64,000 nt of DNA from Nitzschia sp. pyKryTriq1 (taxonomy: Eukaryota; Bacillariophyta; Bacillariophyceae; Bacillariales; Bacillariaceae), in assembly GCA_956465555.1 (NCBI GenBank), contig OY101116.1, forward strand, positions 248,001 through 312,000, given 5' to 3'. Below, piece after piece: positions 1 through 9,772 of the stretch. Numbering within the stretch: position 1 is the stretch's first letter; every line of letters starts with the position of its first letter. The notes under the pieces were generated by a model that worked only from the letters and a program-made list of their open reading frames with translations, had not been told where the DNA came from and made no database searches. The position numbers were made by a program, and so were the translations under genes.

Positions 1-55
1 GAATAATCACAGCGCCCCATCTCCCATCCTCACATCTTCTGACACCGGTACACGT

Positions 56-331
56 ATGTTGAAGAGGGACTTCGATCGGAAGAGTCCAACACCGAGCGAA
101 GGACGGACGCTGATGATTCGATCAAGGACGATTCGCTCACGGACGAATATGGATGAGTGACATCGATCTTGGATCTTAGGCACTATTCGTTGGATCAACT
201 GAGCTGGGAAGTGACCAGGATATCGAAGGGAGGATGTTGAAGAGGGACTTCGATCGGAAGAGTCCAACACCGAGCGAAGGACGGACGCTGATGAGGACGA
301 ATATGGATGAGTGACATCGATCTTGGATCTT
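56..331. repeat. Direct repeat, two copies, 178 bp apart
   Basis: Two near-identical copies lie at 56-177 and 234-331. They share a block from ATGTTGAAGAGGGACTTCG to the CGGACGCTGATGA end, then a block GGACGAATATGGATGAGTGA to GATCTTGGATCTT. Copy 1 carries 24 extra bases (about 117-140) between the blocks, which copy 2 lacks. The copies are offset by 178 bp, which is not a multiple of three, so they are not a repeated protein segment read in one frame. Origin unknown; it could be the edge of a repetitive element cut by the window end. Confidence 0.85.
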
Positions 332-783
332 GCAATGTCTATTGCGATCGCTGACAACCTTGGGTGTGATGAGATCTAACACTTTACAAATGTCTCTTGA
401 ACCATGATCGAATATGTGATATGTATTAGAGACATTCGAGACGGTTATCAAGATGAATGTCAGACGTATTCTACTGGAGGAACAGTCCCAGCTAGAACAG
501 GCAAATATCTAGTGTGGAATCTAGAACATTGGATGTCAAGACGGAGCTATGGATTGATCGTGAAGTTAATCTTGGAATCAAGATTGTGATCTTGAAAGAG
601 AAAACGGATAGAGTAGAGTAATCAATCTGTATAGCTCACAATTCAAAAGAGGATATACAGACGTGTAATATCTTGAGTTGTGCCACGGGAATTTGATCAC
701 TCTCGTGTAGAACAATTGTTGACTACGTGGATTCAATTCTACAGTAAAGTTTGTCAGTCGTACGTACAAGTACAGTATTTCGA
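332..783. other. Intergenic, no gene recognised
   Basis: A short open frame at 404-589 on the plus strand has no recognisable similarity and no supporting context. The sequence is AT-rich and otherwise unremarkable. Confidence 0.5.
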
Positions 784-1085
784 TTACTTTAACACACGTA
801 CAGCACCACAGTACCAGGAACCTGTACAGGTGCTGTGTACTGGGACAGTACAGTAGAGTAGAGTAGAGTAGAGTACAGTACAGTACAGTACAGTACAGTA
901 CAGTACTTGTACAGTACAGTATGTACGTAACGGTACTTGTGTGGCGGGTCCCTCTGCCTCGCTGGCCCAGCCGTGAGAGGTATCAATAGCTACCGTACCA
1001 GTACCGGTTATCGGTACGAGTACAGTACTGGTACTGTAGTAAAACAAGATGGTACTGTACATTGGTGCTGGTTCTCTACCGGTAT
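784..1085. repeat. Low-complexity GTACA/TAGAG repeat block
   Basis: Short tandem units of TAGAG (about 852-873) run into CAGTA/GTACA units (about 874-925), surrounded by scattered GTAC palindromes up to 1085. Open frames over this block are products of the simple repeat. The same GTAC-rich vocabulary recurs in many other intergenic stretches of the window. Confidence 0.8.
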
Positions 1086-1413
1086 TATTCATGTATTATA
1101 ATATTGTTGTTACTGATACAATTGTTTGCTCTTCTTTTTATTCGTCTATTTGATTGAATGAAATTCATTTTTGTTCTGTTGTTTAGTTAAAAAAGCGTCT
1201 GCATCCCATCCGTTCATCTGGTGTATTTCGCAGGTGATGGGGGGTGGCTCGGGGAGAATAGCACAATGGCTGTTGCCTTTCGGGGCGACGTGAGTCAGTC
1301 GCTAGGAGAGGCGATCCCCGCCGAGAGAAGGAGAGAGGGAGCACGGGCACATTGATTCAAGAAGTGCCAAAACAAACATCACGTACTGTTCGTTGGTTGG
1401 TTTCTTAGTGCTT
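1086..1413. other. Intergenic, 3' side of the HSF gene
   Basis: No coding potential seen on either strand. It probably contains the 3' untranslated region of the HSF gene that ends at 1414. Confidence 0.5.
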
Positions 1414-2421
1414 TTACGCAATCAACTGTTCCAAGAGGTTGCCAAAGACGATATCATCTTCAATCTCTGCTCCCAAGTTGTCGGGAAAGTCAAAGTCTTG
1501 AAAGAAGGACTCGGCTTCGCCGTTCAAGAGCTGATCAACTTCTGACCAGTTGTTATTGTTGCTGGGTTGTTGTAGTTGCGGCATCATAACAGGCTGTTGT
1601 TGTTGCTCGTCTTGAAAGGGATCCAGATAGTGAAAGGTCTTGCTGCCAAAGGCCAGGACCACATCATTGTCCAGCTTGCTAAAGAACGTGCTTTGCTGTT
1701 GCTGCGGCATGGCCATCATGGTGGAGGTAGGAGAGGACATGGTCATACTAGGAGCAGCTTGTTCAGCCTCGCTCACCCAAGACATGTTCCAAAAGTCTGG
1801 TTCTTGATCGGGGTTGGAGCGGGCACGAACTCCGGTTCCCTTGACCTTGATGCGTTGGATGCTGTGGGCTAGGAAACCACGGTCGCGGAGAAAGAGCTCG
1901 TGGTAGTATCCGCCGCGATCTCTTCCGCGAGTCAATCGCTGAAAGCCGTACAAGTTCAACTGGCGCTGGAAACTGGCAAGCTTGGAGAGTTTGAAGAAGC
2001 GGGGAAGCAATTCAATGAAATCCTTGGGCTTGTGCACGATGAAGCAGCGGCCGTGTGGTTGCCACGAGACAATGTCTTCCATGCCCTCGGCTTGCGTGGC
2101 AATGAGCATCTCTTGCAGCTTGAGAGGAAACGGAGTGGTGACACCTCCGCGAGCCGGGTGTTCTTCCTGGTAATCGGCGCGGTCGTCATTCGAGTGATCG
2201 TGGTAGTTGTGCACTACGGTAATGTGTCGATTTCTTTTCTTGCCGGCCGTGCTATTGTCGGTTGGTTCCGGGGAAGCAGTGGAATCAGAGGCAGTGGGCT
2301 CCGCAAGTGGTTGCTGTTGTTGTTCCTGCTTGATGTTCACCTGACTCAACAAGTGGGCCGCGTCTACAGCGGGTCTGCGGCCGATACTGGCGGGGTTGCG
2401 GGGCGTTGTGGAAATACACAT
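1414..2421 (-). CDS. Heat shock factor (HSF-type) transcription factor
   Basis: A 335-residue protein, single exon, ATG at 2421. Residues about 97-190 form an HSF-type DNA-binding domain. It contains the wing and recognition-helix signature around residues 138-165 (LPRFFKLSKLASFQRQLNLY, then GFQRL), followed by YYHELFLRDR. HSFs bind GAA-type elements as oligomers in the nucleus and control stress genes; diatoms have a strongly expanded HSF family. The N-terminus is Q/S/T/P-rich with a basic KKRNRH patch near residue 61. The C-terminal part is Q-rich and acidic, ending in a DFDFPDN-type aromatic/acidic stretch that could be an activation segment. A clear long heptad-repeat oligomerisation domain is not obvious, as in several diatom HSFs. 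The 5' side holds three inverted repeats (2583-2755). Confidence 0.93.
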   Translation of the reverse strand: MCISTTPRNPASIGRRPAVDAAHLLSQVNIKQEQQQQPLAEPTASDSTASPEPTDNSTAGKKRNRHITVVHNYHDHSNDDRADYQEEHPARGGVTTPFPLKLQEMLIATQAEGMEDIVSWQPHGRCFIVHKPKDFIELLPRFFKLSKLASFQRQLNLYGFQRLTRGRDRGGYYHELFLRDRGFLAHSIQRIKVKGTGVRARSNPDQEPDFWNMSWVSEAEQAAPSMTMSSPTSTMMAMPQQQQSTFFSKLDNDVVLAFGSKTFHYLDPFQDEQQQQPVMMPQLQQPSNNNNWSEVDQLLNGEAESFFQDFDFPDNLGAEIEDDIVFGNLLEQLIA

Positions 2422-2582
2422 GGTCGATTTAGAGTTGGTTTGGGTAGTGTTGGTTGCTTTGTGACCTTAGTAGAGTAACAGAATTACAATACACTTTTTG
2501 TGTTGTGAAGCAAGAGTATTAGTTTCGTAGGCGAAGAATCGATTTTATGAGAGAAGTTTGGGGCTTCGCATTTTGACCACAA

Positions 2583-2755
2583 CCATTGTTCCTCGTCGGC
2601 GAAGAACGAAGAACAATGGCTATTTCGCAAGAACATCCTCCGTGAGAAAAATAGTACCGGTGCGTCATCAGAGATATGTGCCTCGGAGGATTTCTTGCCC
2701 AATATGCGGCTCTTGCAAAAGCCTTATCACGTGCATTGTGTCGGATAAGGCCTTT
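2583..2755. repeat. Three consecutive imperfect inverted repeats upstream of the HSF gene
   Basis: Arms at 2583-2595/2607-2619 (12 of 13 pairs), 2627-2642/2684-2698 (15 pairs with one bulge) and 2717-2728/2744-2755 (11 of 12 pairs). A wider pair, ATTCTTCGC near 2810 and GCGAAGAAC near 2860, flanks them. They lie 160-430 bp upstream of the HSF start codon. They could be promoter structure or a small foldback element. No canonical three-unit heat shock element was found in them. Confidence 0.7.
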
Positions 2756-3221
2756 CACTGAAGGAGCCATCTGCCGCGCCGCGCCGGCCGTGCGTTGCGT
2801 TCAGGCATCATTCTTCGCTGCGCGCTATTGAACGGAACGTGCTGTGCATGCGAAGAACATCCATCGGTCGTGGTACTGTATGTAGAGGCTTTTTTGCGAA
2901 CGTGCGTGACGAAATTGCATTCAATACCTTATTTCTCTGTTCCGAGGTGCTCCCGTTTCCATTCTTGAATCTTCAATATGCTTCCTATATAGCACTATGA
3001 TAATCCATATATAATGGGTGTGCCGCCTTGAAAAGTGATGGTGGCAGGCGATGGTATTGTTAAGTATCGAGCCATTAACCTCACGCCACAGCAGACGGGA
3101 ACGAACTTCAACATTCTAGATAATGATTGATTGGTATGGTATGTACGTCCAGTAGCACGTACGGACGGTCGGTAGGAAGAACAGACATCCTTCTCCCTAC
3201 CGGTGTACCGGTTACAGGTAC
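2756..3221. other. Intergenic, no gene recognised
   Basis: No convincing coding sequence. It contains the outer arm of an inverted repeat near 2860 and GTAC-rich words towards 3140-3220. Confidence 0.4.
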
Positions 3222-3288
3222 CCGGTACGACCGGTACGACCGGTACAACCGGTACGACCGGTACGACCGGTACGACCGGTACCGGTAC
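3222..3288. repeat. 9-bp tandem repeat (CGGTACGAC)n
   Basis: About seven copies of a 9-bp unit of the form ACCGGTACG, ending in CCGGTACCGGTAC. The unit length is a multiple of three, so all frames stay open and give spurious repetitive peptides. It is rich in the palindromes GTAC, CCGG and ACCGGT. Confidence 0.9.
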
Positions 3289-4032
3289 AGTACGTACGGT
3301 ATCCATCACAGGGATATCTAGTACGTACGAAGCCAAAAAGAAGACCTGCCAGCCTCCTTCGTGGACGTCTTGCATGACTGGCAAGTGAACGACCTACCTA
3401 GAGAATCCTTCCCAGCAACCAAGGACAAAGTCCCAGTTGGGGAAATGATTTGTAATCTGCGGATGGATTCAGCTGCACGGAAAGAGTGATCTTGCTCCGG
3501 ATTTTTTGCATACTACTCAAAGAATGCATCTAGAGGCCTAGAAAAAGCCCGTAATTGCCCCAAGTGCAATACACACGGTCTACGCGACTCGTACGACCAT
3601 AGTCTGCCCGTCGTCGGTAGATAATGTCCTGAAGGATCTTCCACGCTAGTGCGCGCCGTGCATGCGCAGACGCCCTACTAGCCCCGTCCGTTGCAAAGAC
3701 TCAACAGAAACTACAAGTCTATGTACTAGACTACAACTGCCAAACAGGCACCGAAAATAGCTCACCACATAAAATGAGATTCACACCACATGAAATAGAT
3801 TCATCTGGTCAACCATGTGAAAGTCATGCAAGACTAATATTTCGCCAAGTCAGCGCAATATCTTTTCTCAACAATTGATTTTGAAACAAGTAGTTCCAAA
3901 ATAACAATTCATTTCTAGCTCACAATTTACACTTTCAATCATTCTTGTCGACTACCTCGTGCATAGGGCACAAGTGACGTCACAGTTGAAAACACTACCA
4001 CTGCGGCGTGAGAGGTGGTACCCATCATGCCG
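3289..4032. other. Intergenic, no gene recognised
   Basis: No coding potential I can support on either strand. Confidence 0.5.
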
Positions 4033-4065
4033 CAAACAAGTGGCACTTTTAGTGCCACTTGTTTG
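4033..4065. repeat. Perfect 15-bp inverted repeat with 3-base loop
   Basis: CAAACAAGTGGCACT at 4033-4047 is followed by TTT and then its exact complement AGTGCCACTTGTTTG at 4051-4065. It stands alone in a gene-free stretch. It could be a hairpin RNA, a foldback element end or a replication-generated palindrome; the sequence alone does not decide. Confidence 0.9.
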
Positions 4066-4794
4066 TGAATGTACTATTGGTTATGAAGAATTGTTCTGAT
4101 GTGTCGGTCGGGACATTCGGGTAAGATTTGGGATCAGAATTCAGGTCCGAAAAGAATGTGTCGCCGTAAGTCCCGAAAGCGGTTATAAGTCCCGAAAGCG
4201 ATTTTAGACTGGTATCATACATAAACATTTCCGTATAATAGAAAGCAAATACCCTGCGCGCGCGCGAGGTACGCCCGGTAGGATCTTGGAGCCATAGATT
4301 CTAGATCATCGCTAGAAATGTCCTCTACTAGGAAAGCAAGGCGAAGCTGGAACGAGAGGCCTGCGGAAAGCCCACCTCGACTACTGTGCACGCAGTAGAA
4401 ACGGACAACAGAGGAGAAACTGCTCAACGAAGACTCGTCGTTGAGATGTTCTCACTCTATCATTGAATAAATCAAAACATTCATAACGTATTGAGATTAG
4501 CCGCACATTGGTTGTTTTATAACACCATCGTACGTGCTCCAACGCTATGTGGTACGATTGTTTGCTCGAGTCTCAAGAAGAAGACGGCAACTTACTACTA
4601 AGGCTACTACCCGAGCCACACGTATGACGAGGAGAGCTATTATCACTTGGCCTTCTTGAAATGCGAAGAGGCGTTAGTATGTAGTAGGTTGGAACTACAG
4701 TATACAATACGTAACGACCGAATGATTCAATCCGTCAGTGAATGAGTGCACCAGTCCTTGGCAGTGTTCTTAGTAATTTCGTTTCGGTGTCGTT
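4066..4794. other. Intergenic, downstream of the PDAT gene
   Basis: A direct repeat of about 13 bases (AGTCCCGAAAGCG) occurs twice between 4168 and 4201. No gene recognised. The last few hundred bases probably include the PDAT 3' untranslated region. Confidence 0.4.
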
Positions 4795-7700
4795 TCAGAC
4801 GAGTCCAAGGTCATCATGCATAAACTTAAGGGCGTCGGAAAAGACGGCCGCCAAGATGTCATAATTTCTAAAATAATAGTACAAGGCAGGAGTAGGACGC
4901 AACGTAGAGCATAAATCAGCAAAAGGTGCCGCACCACCAAGCAACAACCAACCAAAGAACGAACAAAACTTGACTTACCGCGTCGTTTCCTTGTGCTCTA
5001 CACCGACGGCTTCAATCACGGTGGTAGTGTATTCAATACCAGTCGTACGGGATATGCCCACATTATGATACCGCGTCATCAAGGGCTTGTACCGTGTGCC
5101 GTGAGGATGATCGACCCCCGTCTCTCCAGTATCAACTAGCTTGGCAGGGTCCAAAATTTCAGTCTCTTCAGGAGGCGGTCCTTTGACCCACTCAATAGCT
5201 CCGTGGGGTCGGTGGCTAATAGAAATATGGTCCAAGGCATTCTTCCTATCCTTGTTGGGCGGGAGTTGGCCATTTTCTTCTCCAAATCGACGGGCTCGGG
5301 CCGCATGGAGTAACCAAGTATGCACCCACGATAGTGATAGATAGGGTACTGAACCGTCTCCACTATGCGTCGCGCGTCCTTTAGATGGCGGGTCTCCTCC
5401 ATTGAAAAGTACTTTCTTGGTCTTCTTCTTGATAAAATGTTCCGCTATACTTCCCCTTGACGAGTCGACGGGTTCGACCATGATTCTACCGTTGGGTTCT
5501 TCCCATAATACTCCTTTCAGATTGGGCATTCCGCCGGTCTTATTGTCGGGGGTTCTAACGTCTTGTGCGGCCAGGTCATCTACATCAATCTTTTTCTTGT
5601 AAATATAGCCTACTTCCGTGGGAATGTCCACTCCATATGCCATGACGACATGCTTGATCTGGGGACGCCTTAGGGACAGGAAGCGACGCCAGTGTCAGGA
5701 TGATATAAATTTTTGTTTTCTGCCCGGCTCATTCAATCGCGGATTCCAAGTTGACTTACTCCCATGTGGTGTTGAGCATATTCTTAACCTTGGTATTCAT
5801 GAAGGACTCCTCGAGCTGCTCTCGTTTGATAATCAATGGATCCCCTTCTTCCTTCCAAAGCGAATGAAAAACGTCAAAGATCCGACCATCCTCTACGTCC
5901 TTGGGACCAAATTTGAGTGTTTCCTTTTCTACACAAGACTTCTTCTGGCATAACTCAACTTTGATATCGATCATGGGTTTGTTCTACGAGAGAAAAATGC
6001 CGTCAGACGATGATGGGAAATCAGAAAATGTTTTGACCGAACGTCGCAATCTTACCGAATTCCAGTCTACACGATCCCTGAGAATTGATTTCAGCGTTGG
6101 AAAGTTTTTCCAGGGATCCCGATGGACCGAACTATACTCAATATCATTCATGATATCATCCAAACATGCCAATCGAGAGTCATGGCCTGCCCGCGGACCT
6201 TCTTTGTTGGAAGATTCGTTGTCGTCAGTCCAGTCATCAGAGTCCCATTGGTCGCAAAAGCCAGTGGCAATGGAAACTGGATTGAGCGTGTGGGTAGAAC
6301 CAAAAGCTAGTGGGGGAGTGGAGTGAGTGACGAAGAATCGAAAGCATATGGCGGCATGTAACCAGCATTCTCAGGCATCGATTCGATTCAAATACTGTAC
6401 TTACTAACTTCCATTTTACGAGCTACGTCATCATTGATGGGTAATCCCATGTTTTCACCACTCAAGACCGAACGAAGTGGATTCACTGCGCCTAATAAAG
6501 GTGAGCTCAAACCGATGTAGGTCCTTCATTGAGCAACGAAACCAGTAAATCATCGTTAGAAGCCAACAACTCTTAATTTCAGCACTGAAGCAAAAAAAAG
6601 CAAGACAGGCATCGGGAAAAGAACCTACCATATATGTTTCTCCAACCATTCAAGCCACTTCACGTCGCCTTCTTCGATGGCTAATTCTCGCAATTGAGCA
6701 TCGCGAACTTCGTCCTCGTCCTCGAAAATGTCCACTTCTTCGGTGTGTTCGTCCTTGTCTCTATTCTTCTTGGTCGAGACATCCGAATGGTGCTTGTCGC
6801 CATGTCCATCCAAGTCATCTAATACGTCGGTGAACTCTACTGCCTCATCGTCTTTGATAGTGCCATCGGGCAAGGCTTCTCCAGCTCCACCTTGTGAAAG
6901 TGAGCTCACCCAACCCAACACACCGTCGAAGCCCGGCACGGCCGCCGTCACCCATCCCGGAAAGATCGAGCTAGGGTTTTCAATCACATCATCAGAGGAG
7001 GAGTCATCTTCCTGTTTGGGCGGAGTAATCGTCGTCGTCCTCGTCCTCGTCGTCGATTCTGCTTCTTCTTCTCTTTTCATTTGTTGCTGGAGCTCTGAAA
7101 TATGTTCTTTGATTTGTTCGTCTCGATGATGTTTCTTTTGCTCTTCACTTATTCGTTTATCCTCTGCTTTTTTTCTTCGGTTATCTCTTCGGCGGGCTCG
7201 CGTAATATATTCTTGATAGGCTTCTTCTCGCATTTCTACCCGTAACCATTCCAAAAAGTAACGAAACACCAAATTCCCCATGGAATGGGCGACCATAATC
7301 CCTGGTTGCCCATTCGACGCCACTGCCGCTTCAATACGCCGCCGTGTCATGCTCAAGAAGCCATCCCGGGCTTCCATCTTATCCGGCGACAATCGCCAAT
7401 CGTAGGGCAATCCGACAATATTCGTAACGTCATAGCCCAAATTGTCTGCCAGCCATTGGATCAGCCACGAGTAGACGGTGTTGGTACCTCCCACCAGCAA
7501 TTGCGATCCAATTCCGCCTGGGGCCAGTGATGCAATCGCATCCAATCCTTCATCCGGCCGCAGTTTACATCCAATTTCCCAATCATCGGTATCCGATTGA
7601 TTCAAACCCAAACTCAAACATTCTGTCATGCACTGAACATTGACGGTCCCCATTTGTATCACCAGATTAATATTGAGCCACACATTGTCTTGCACTTTGA

Positions 7701-8448
7701 TTTTGGTATCAAAGACACCCCCCTTGCAGGTCTTTAATTTCCACGCCACTAATCGAGTGGATGCCAATCCTGGCATGAGAAAAATAGGAGGTCGACGGTC
7801 CTCCAAAGGTTTCATCGCTTGTTGACGCAGTTGATCTCGCATGGCATTCAATTGAGGATCATCTCCCCAATGCTTATCCACCACGCGCTTGCTCTCAGGC
7901 GCCGAACATTGATCCTCTTCAGCTCGAGCAAGTTCTACGATATCTTCACCGCCTTCGCCCTCGGAATAGTCCTTGCCTCCCTTGAAACAAGAAGCATCTA
8001 ATATGGTTTCCGTTTCAATGGTGGACTCGGGAGGACTGTAACAATCTTCGCCGCCCCCGATGCCATCCACTATACACGAAGGATCTGCCTGTAATGGATC
8101 CAAGAAACTGTCCTCGATGGGATCTAAATGATGGAGTGTGTTCGTAAAGTCTTGTTCTTGGTCCGCCTCATGGACGGGGTCGTTGGATCGATTGGAAGTT
8201 GTCAATGTTGTCAATGTTGCAGCTTTAGCTGTAGATGTTGCTTCCTCTTCTTGAGCTTGGACCCACCAGCAACGATGACAAAAGCTTAGTAAAAGACAAA
8301 GAAGCGCCGTCGAAAGTCGAAGGAAGGGGCGTCGAGAGGAGGAGGATGCGTATCTACCACTGCGACGACTCATGGCTGGGCTGCTGTTTGCTCGCTGGAA
8401 AGGATAGGACAAATACTGATATTCCGGTGCCAAGTACGAGGTACTCAT
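4795..8448 (-). CDS. PDAT: Phospholipid:diacylglycerol acyltransferase (PDAT/LCAT family), six exons
   Basis: Proposed exons on the minus strand: 8448-6629, 6523-6405, 6306-6056, 5983-5760, 5668-4979 and 4867-4795. They sum to 3177 nt (1058 residues), with all junction phases consistent and GT/AG borders. PDAT moves an acyl chain from a phospholipid to diacylglycerol to make triacylglycerol, at the ER or a plastid-associated membrane. Family marks are the oxyanion-side PGLASTRL, the YDWRLSP block, the nucleophile elbow AHSMGN (Ser389), the SPLLGAVNPL and LSGENMGLP blocks, SGDGSVPYLSLSW (Asp909), and His1030 just before the last intron. A hydrophobic segment precedes WWVQAQ, so an internal ATG at 8373 would give a cleaner signal anchor. 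About 190 charged residues interrupt the catalytic domain after the nucleophile. The catalytic triad is inferred by family alignment. Confidence 0.88.
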
Positions 8449-8850
8449 GGTCAAAGATACCTATGATCCTGCAACAAGGATGAGAGAGAAGATGAATGAA
8501 CGAGCCCTTATTGGACTGAAAGGTCTACTTGTACTCAAACGAAGGGGTGAGAAGAGTGACCGAGAGCGAACTACTCTTCAATGCCCAAGAGGGTCAACCA
8601 GTACGTGAAGATAAAAGCACAATGATGCTGCCTGTCTTGTCCGATGGCATCATCAATCATCATCATCATCATCATTGCTGCCATCAATCAAATCGATCAA
8701 ATTCTGCATGCACATTATTATACGTACAGATTTTCCTTCATCGTGATGTGGCGATGACGTCCTCCGATCCCGTAGACTTTTGTACCAAAGCTACGGAGAA
8801 CGTGATTGTAGGGAGCCACGTGGCAATCGCTCGTTAAAAGTTAAAAAACC
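8449..8850. other. Intergenic between the PDAT start and tRNA-Thr
   Basis: It contains a short CAT trinucleotide run near 8660-8675 and the likely PDAT promoter. No coding sequence with an ATG start is convincing. Confidence 0.4.
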
Positions 8851-8857
8851 AAAAAAA
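8851..8857 (-). terminator. RNA polymerase III terminator of tRNA-Thr
   Basis: On the minus strand a run of seven T begins three bases after the tRNA end, followed by a second run of six T (8848-8843). This is the usual pol III stop signal. Confidence 0.8.
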
Positions 8858-8859
8858 GA

Positions 8860-8931
8860 AGCTGGAGGGCGGATTTGAACCGCCGATCTTTTGATTACAA
8901 GTCAAATGCCTTACCCCTTGGCCACACCAGC
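8860..8931 (-). tRNA. tRNA-Thr (anticodon UGU)
   Basis: A 72-base cloverleaf without intron: acceptor GCTGGTG, D-arm GCC/GGC with GG in the loop, anticodon stem TTTGA/TCAAA with loop CTTGTAA giving anticodon TGT, variable loop AGATC, and T-arm GGCGG-TTCAAAT-CCGCC. The acceptor closes with CTCCAGC and discriminator T. All arms pair fully except position 6-67 of the acceptor stem, which is T opposite T. The TGGCCAAGGGGT A-box and the GGTTCAAATCC B-box are present. CCA is not encoded, as expected for a nuclear gene. Confidence 0.93.
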
Positions 8932-9772
8932 GCTACCTTCGACAGCCGAACTTGCACTATTTAACTCTCAGAAAGAGCTACGAATGCCGACAATAATTGG
9001 TAGTACGACTATTACTAAGAACAATGGTCGTAGCTGCTGAAAGAACACGACCACTCTCGTCTTTACTCTACTACTACTAGCTAGCTATTGCTTTAACTAT
9101 ATTGGCAACAGCATTTGGTGGATTGATGAGGAGGCAACACGGATTCTTCTCATCATGAGTAGTAGTAGTAGTAGGAGTAGTACATTGACCCGACTCCAGC
9201 AGTACTACTACCGGTATCAGCCCTGCCAGCATTTACACCAAACCAAGCTACAGTACTACCACCAGCACCAACGGCACTGCTGCTAGTAGTAGGTAGTACC
9301 TACTACTAGTACTCCTCGTGATACGCTCGTTGTACTTGTTTTAGAGTACTACTATTGACTGCTTCATTCTTTTGAATGGGGCTACTACTCGTCTCTCTAG
9401 TAGATGGATGACAATGGTTTGAGATGATTCTTGAACTGCAGTACTGCTGCTACGAAAGAGGCTCGCAGCGTGCCAGCCTGTTGCTTTTTGCTTTTCCACT
9501 CTCTAGTACTACCGTAGTAGCAGTAAAATAATATTATGGAACAACAATCAAGAACCAACTATGTATGAAATATCATCATTCACAACCTCACAATTTTGAC
9601 TGTACTCATGCGTTTGTTTCCCATATTATTAGCTAATTGTGTGTGTCTGAAACTGAATGGTGGCTGGTGGTGGTGCCAGCCGGACGACTGGTTTGCTGCT
9701 GATGCTGCTGCTGCTGCTGCTTCGTCGTTGCATATTGCACGATGCGTATTTAAATTGTTGTACTGGTACTGC
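8932..9772. other. Intergenic with ACT/AGT trinucleotide-rich DNA
   Basis: Many short runs of TACTACTAC/TAGTAGTAG and CTGCTGCTG (for example 9155-9185 and 9700-9720). No gene supported. The region closest to 9773 probably includes the 3' untranslated region of the next gene. Confidence 0.5.

Noticed and set aside
284-312. Hammerhead-ribozyme-like CTGATGA...GAA motif in the first repeat
   Set aside because: The second core is GAATA instead of GAAA and no matching stems I and III can be drawn; copy 1 lacks the arrangement.
784-1092. Long open frames across the GTACA/TAGAG block
   Set aside because: Translation is pure simple-sequence artefact; repeats of this kind stay open in several frames.
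2583-2870. Heat shock elements upstream of the HSF gene
   Set aside because: There are many GAA and TTC triplets but no three correctly spaced alternating nGAAn units.
5141-5953. Plus-strand open frames opposite the PDAT exons
   Set aside because: Shadows of the minus-strand exons, which carry the conserved family motifs.
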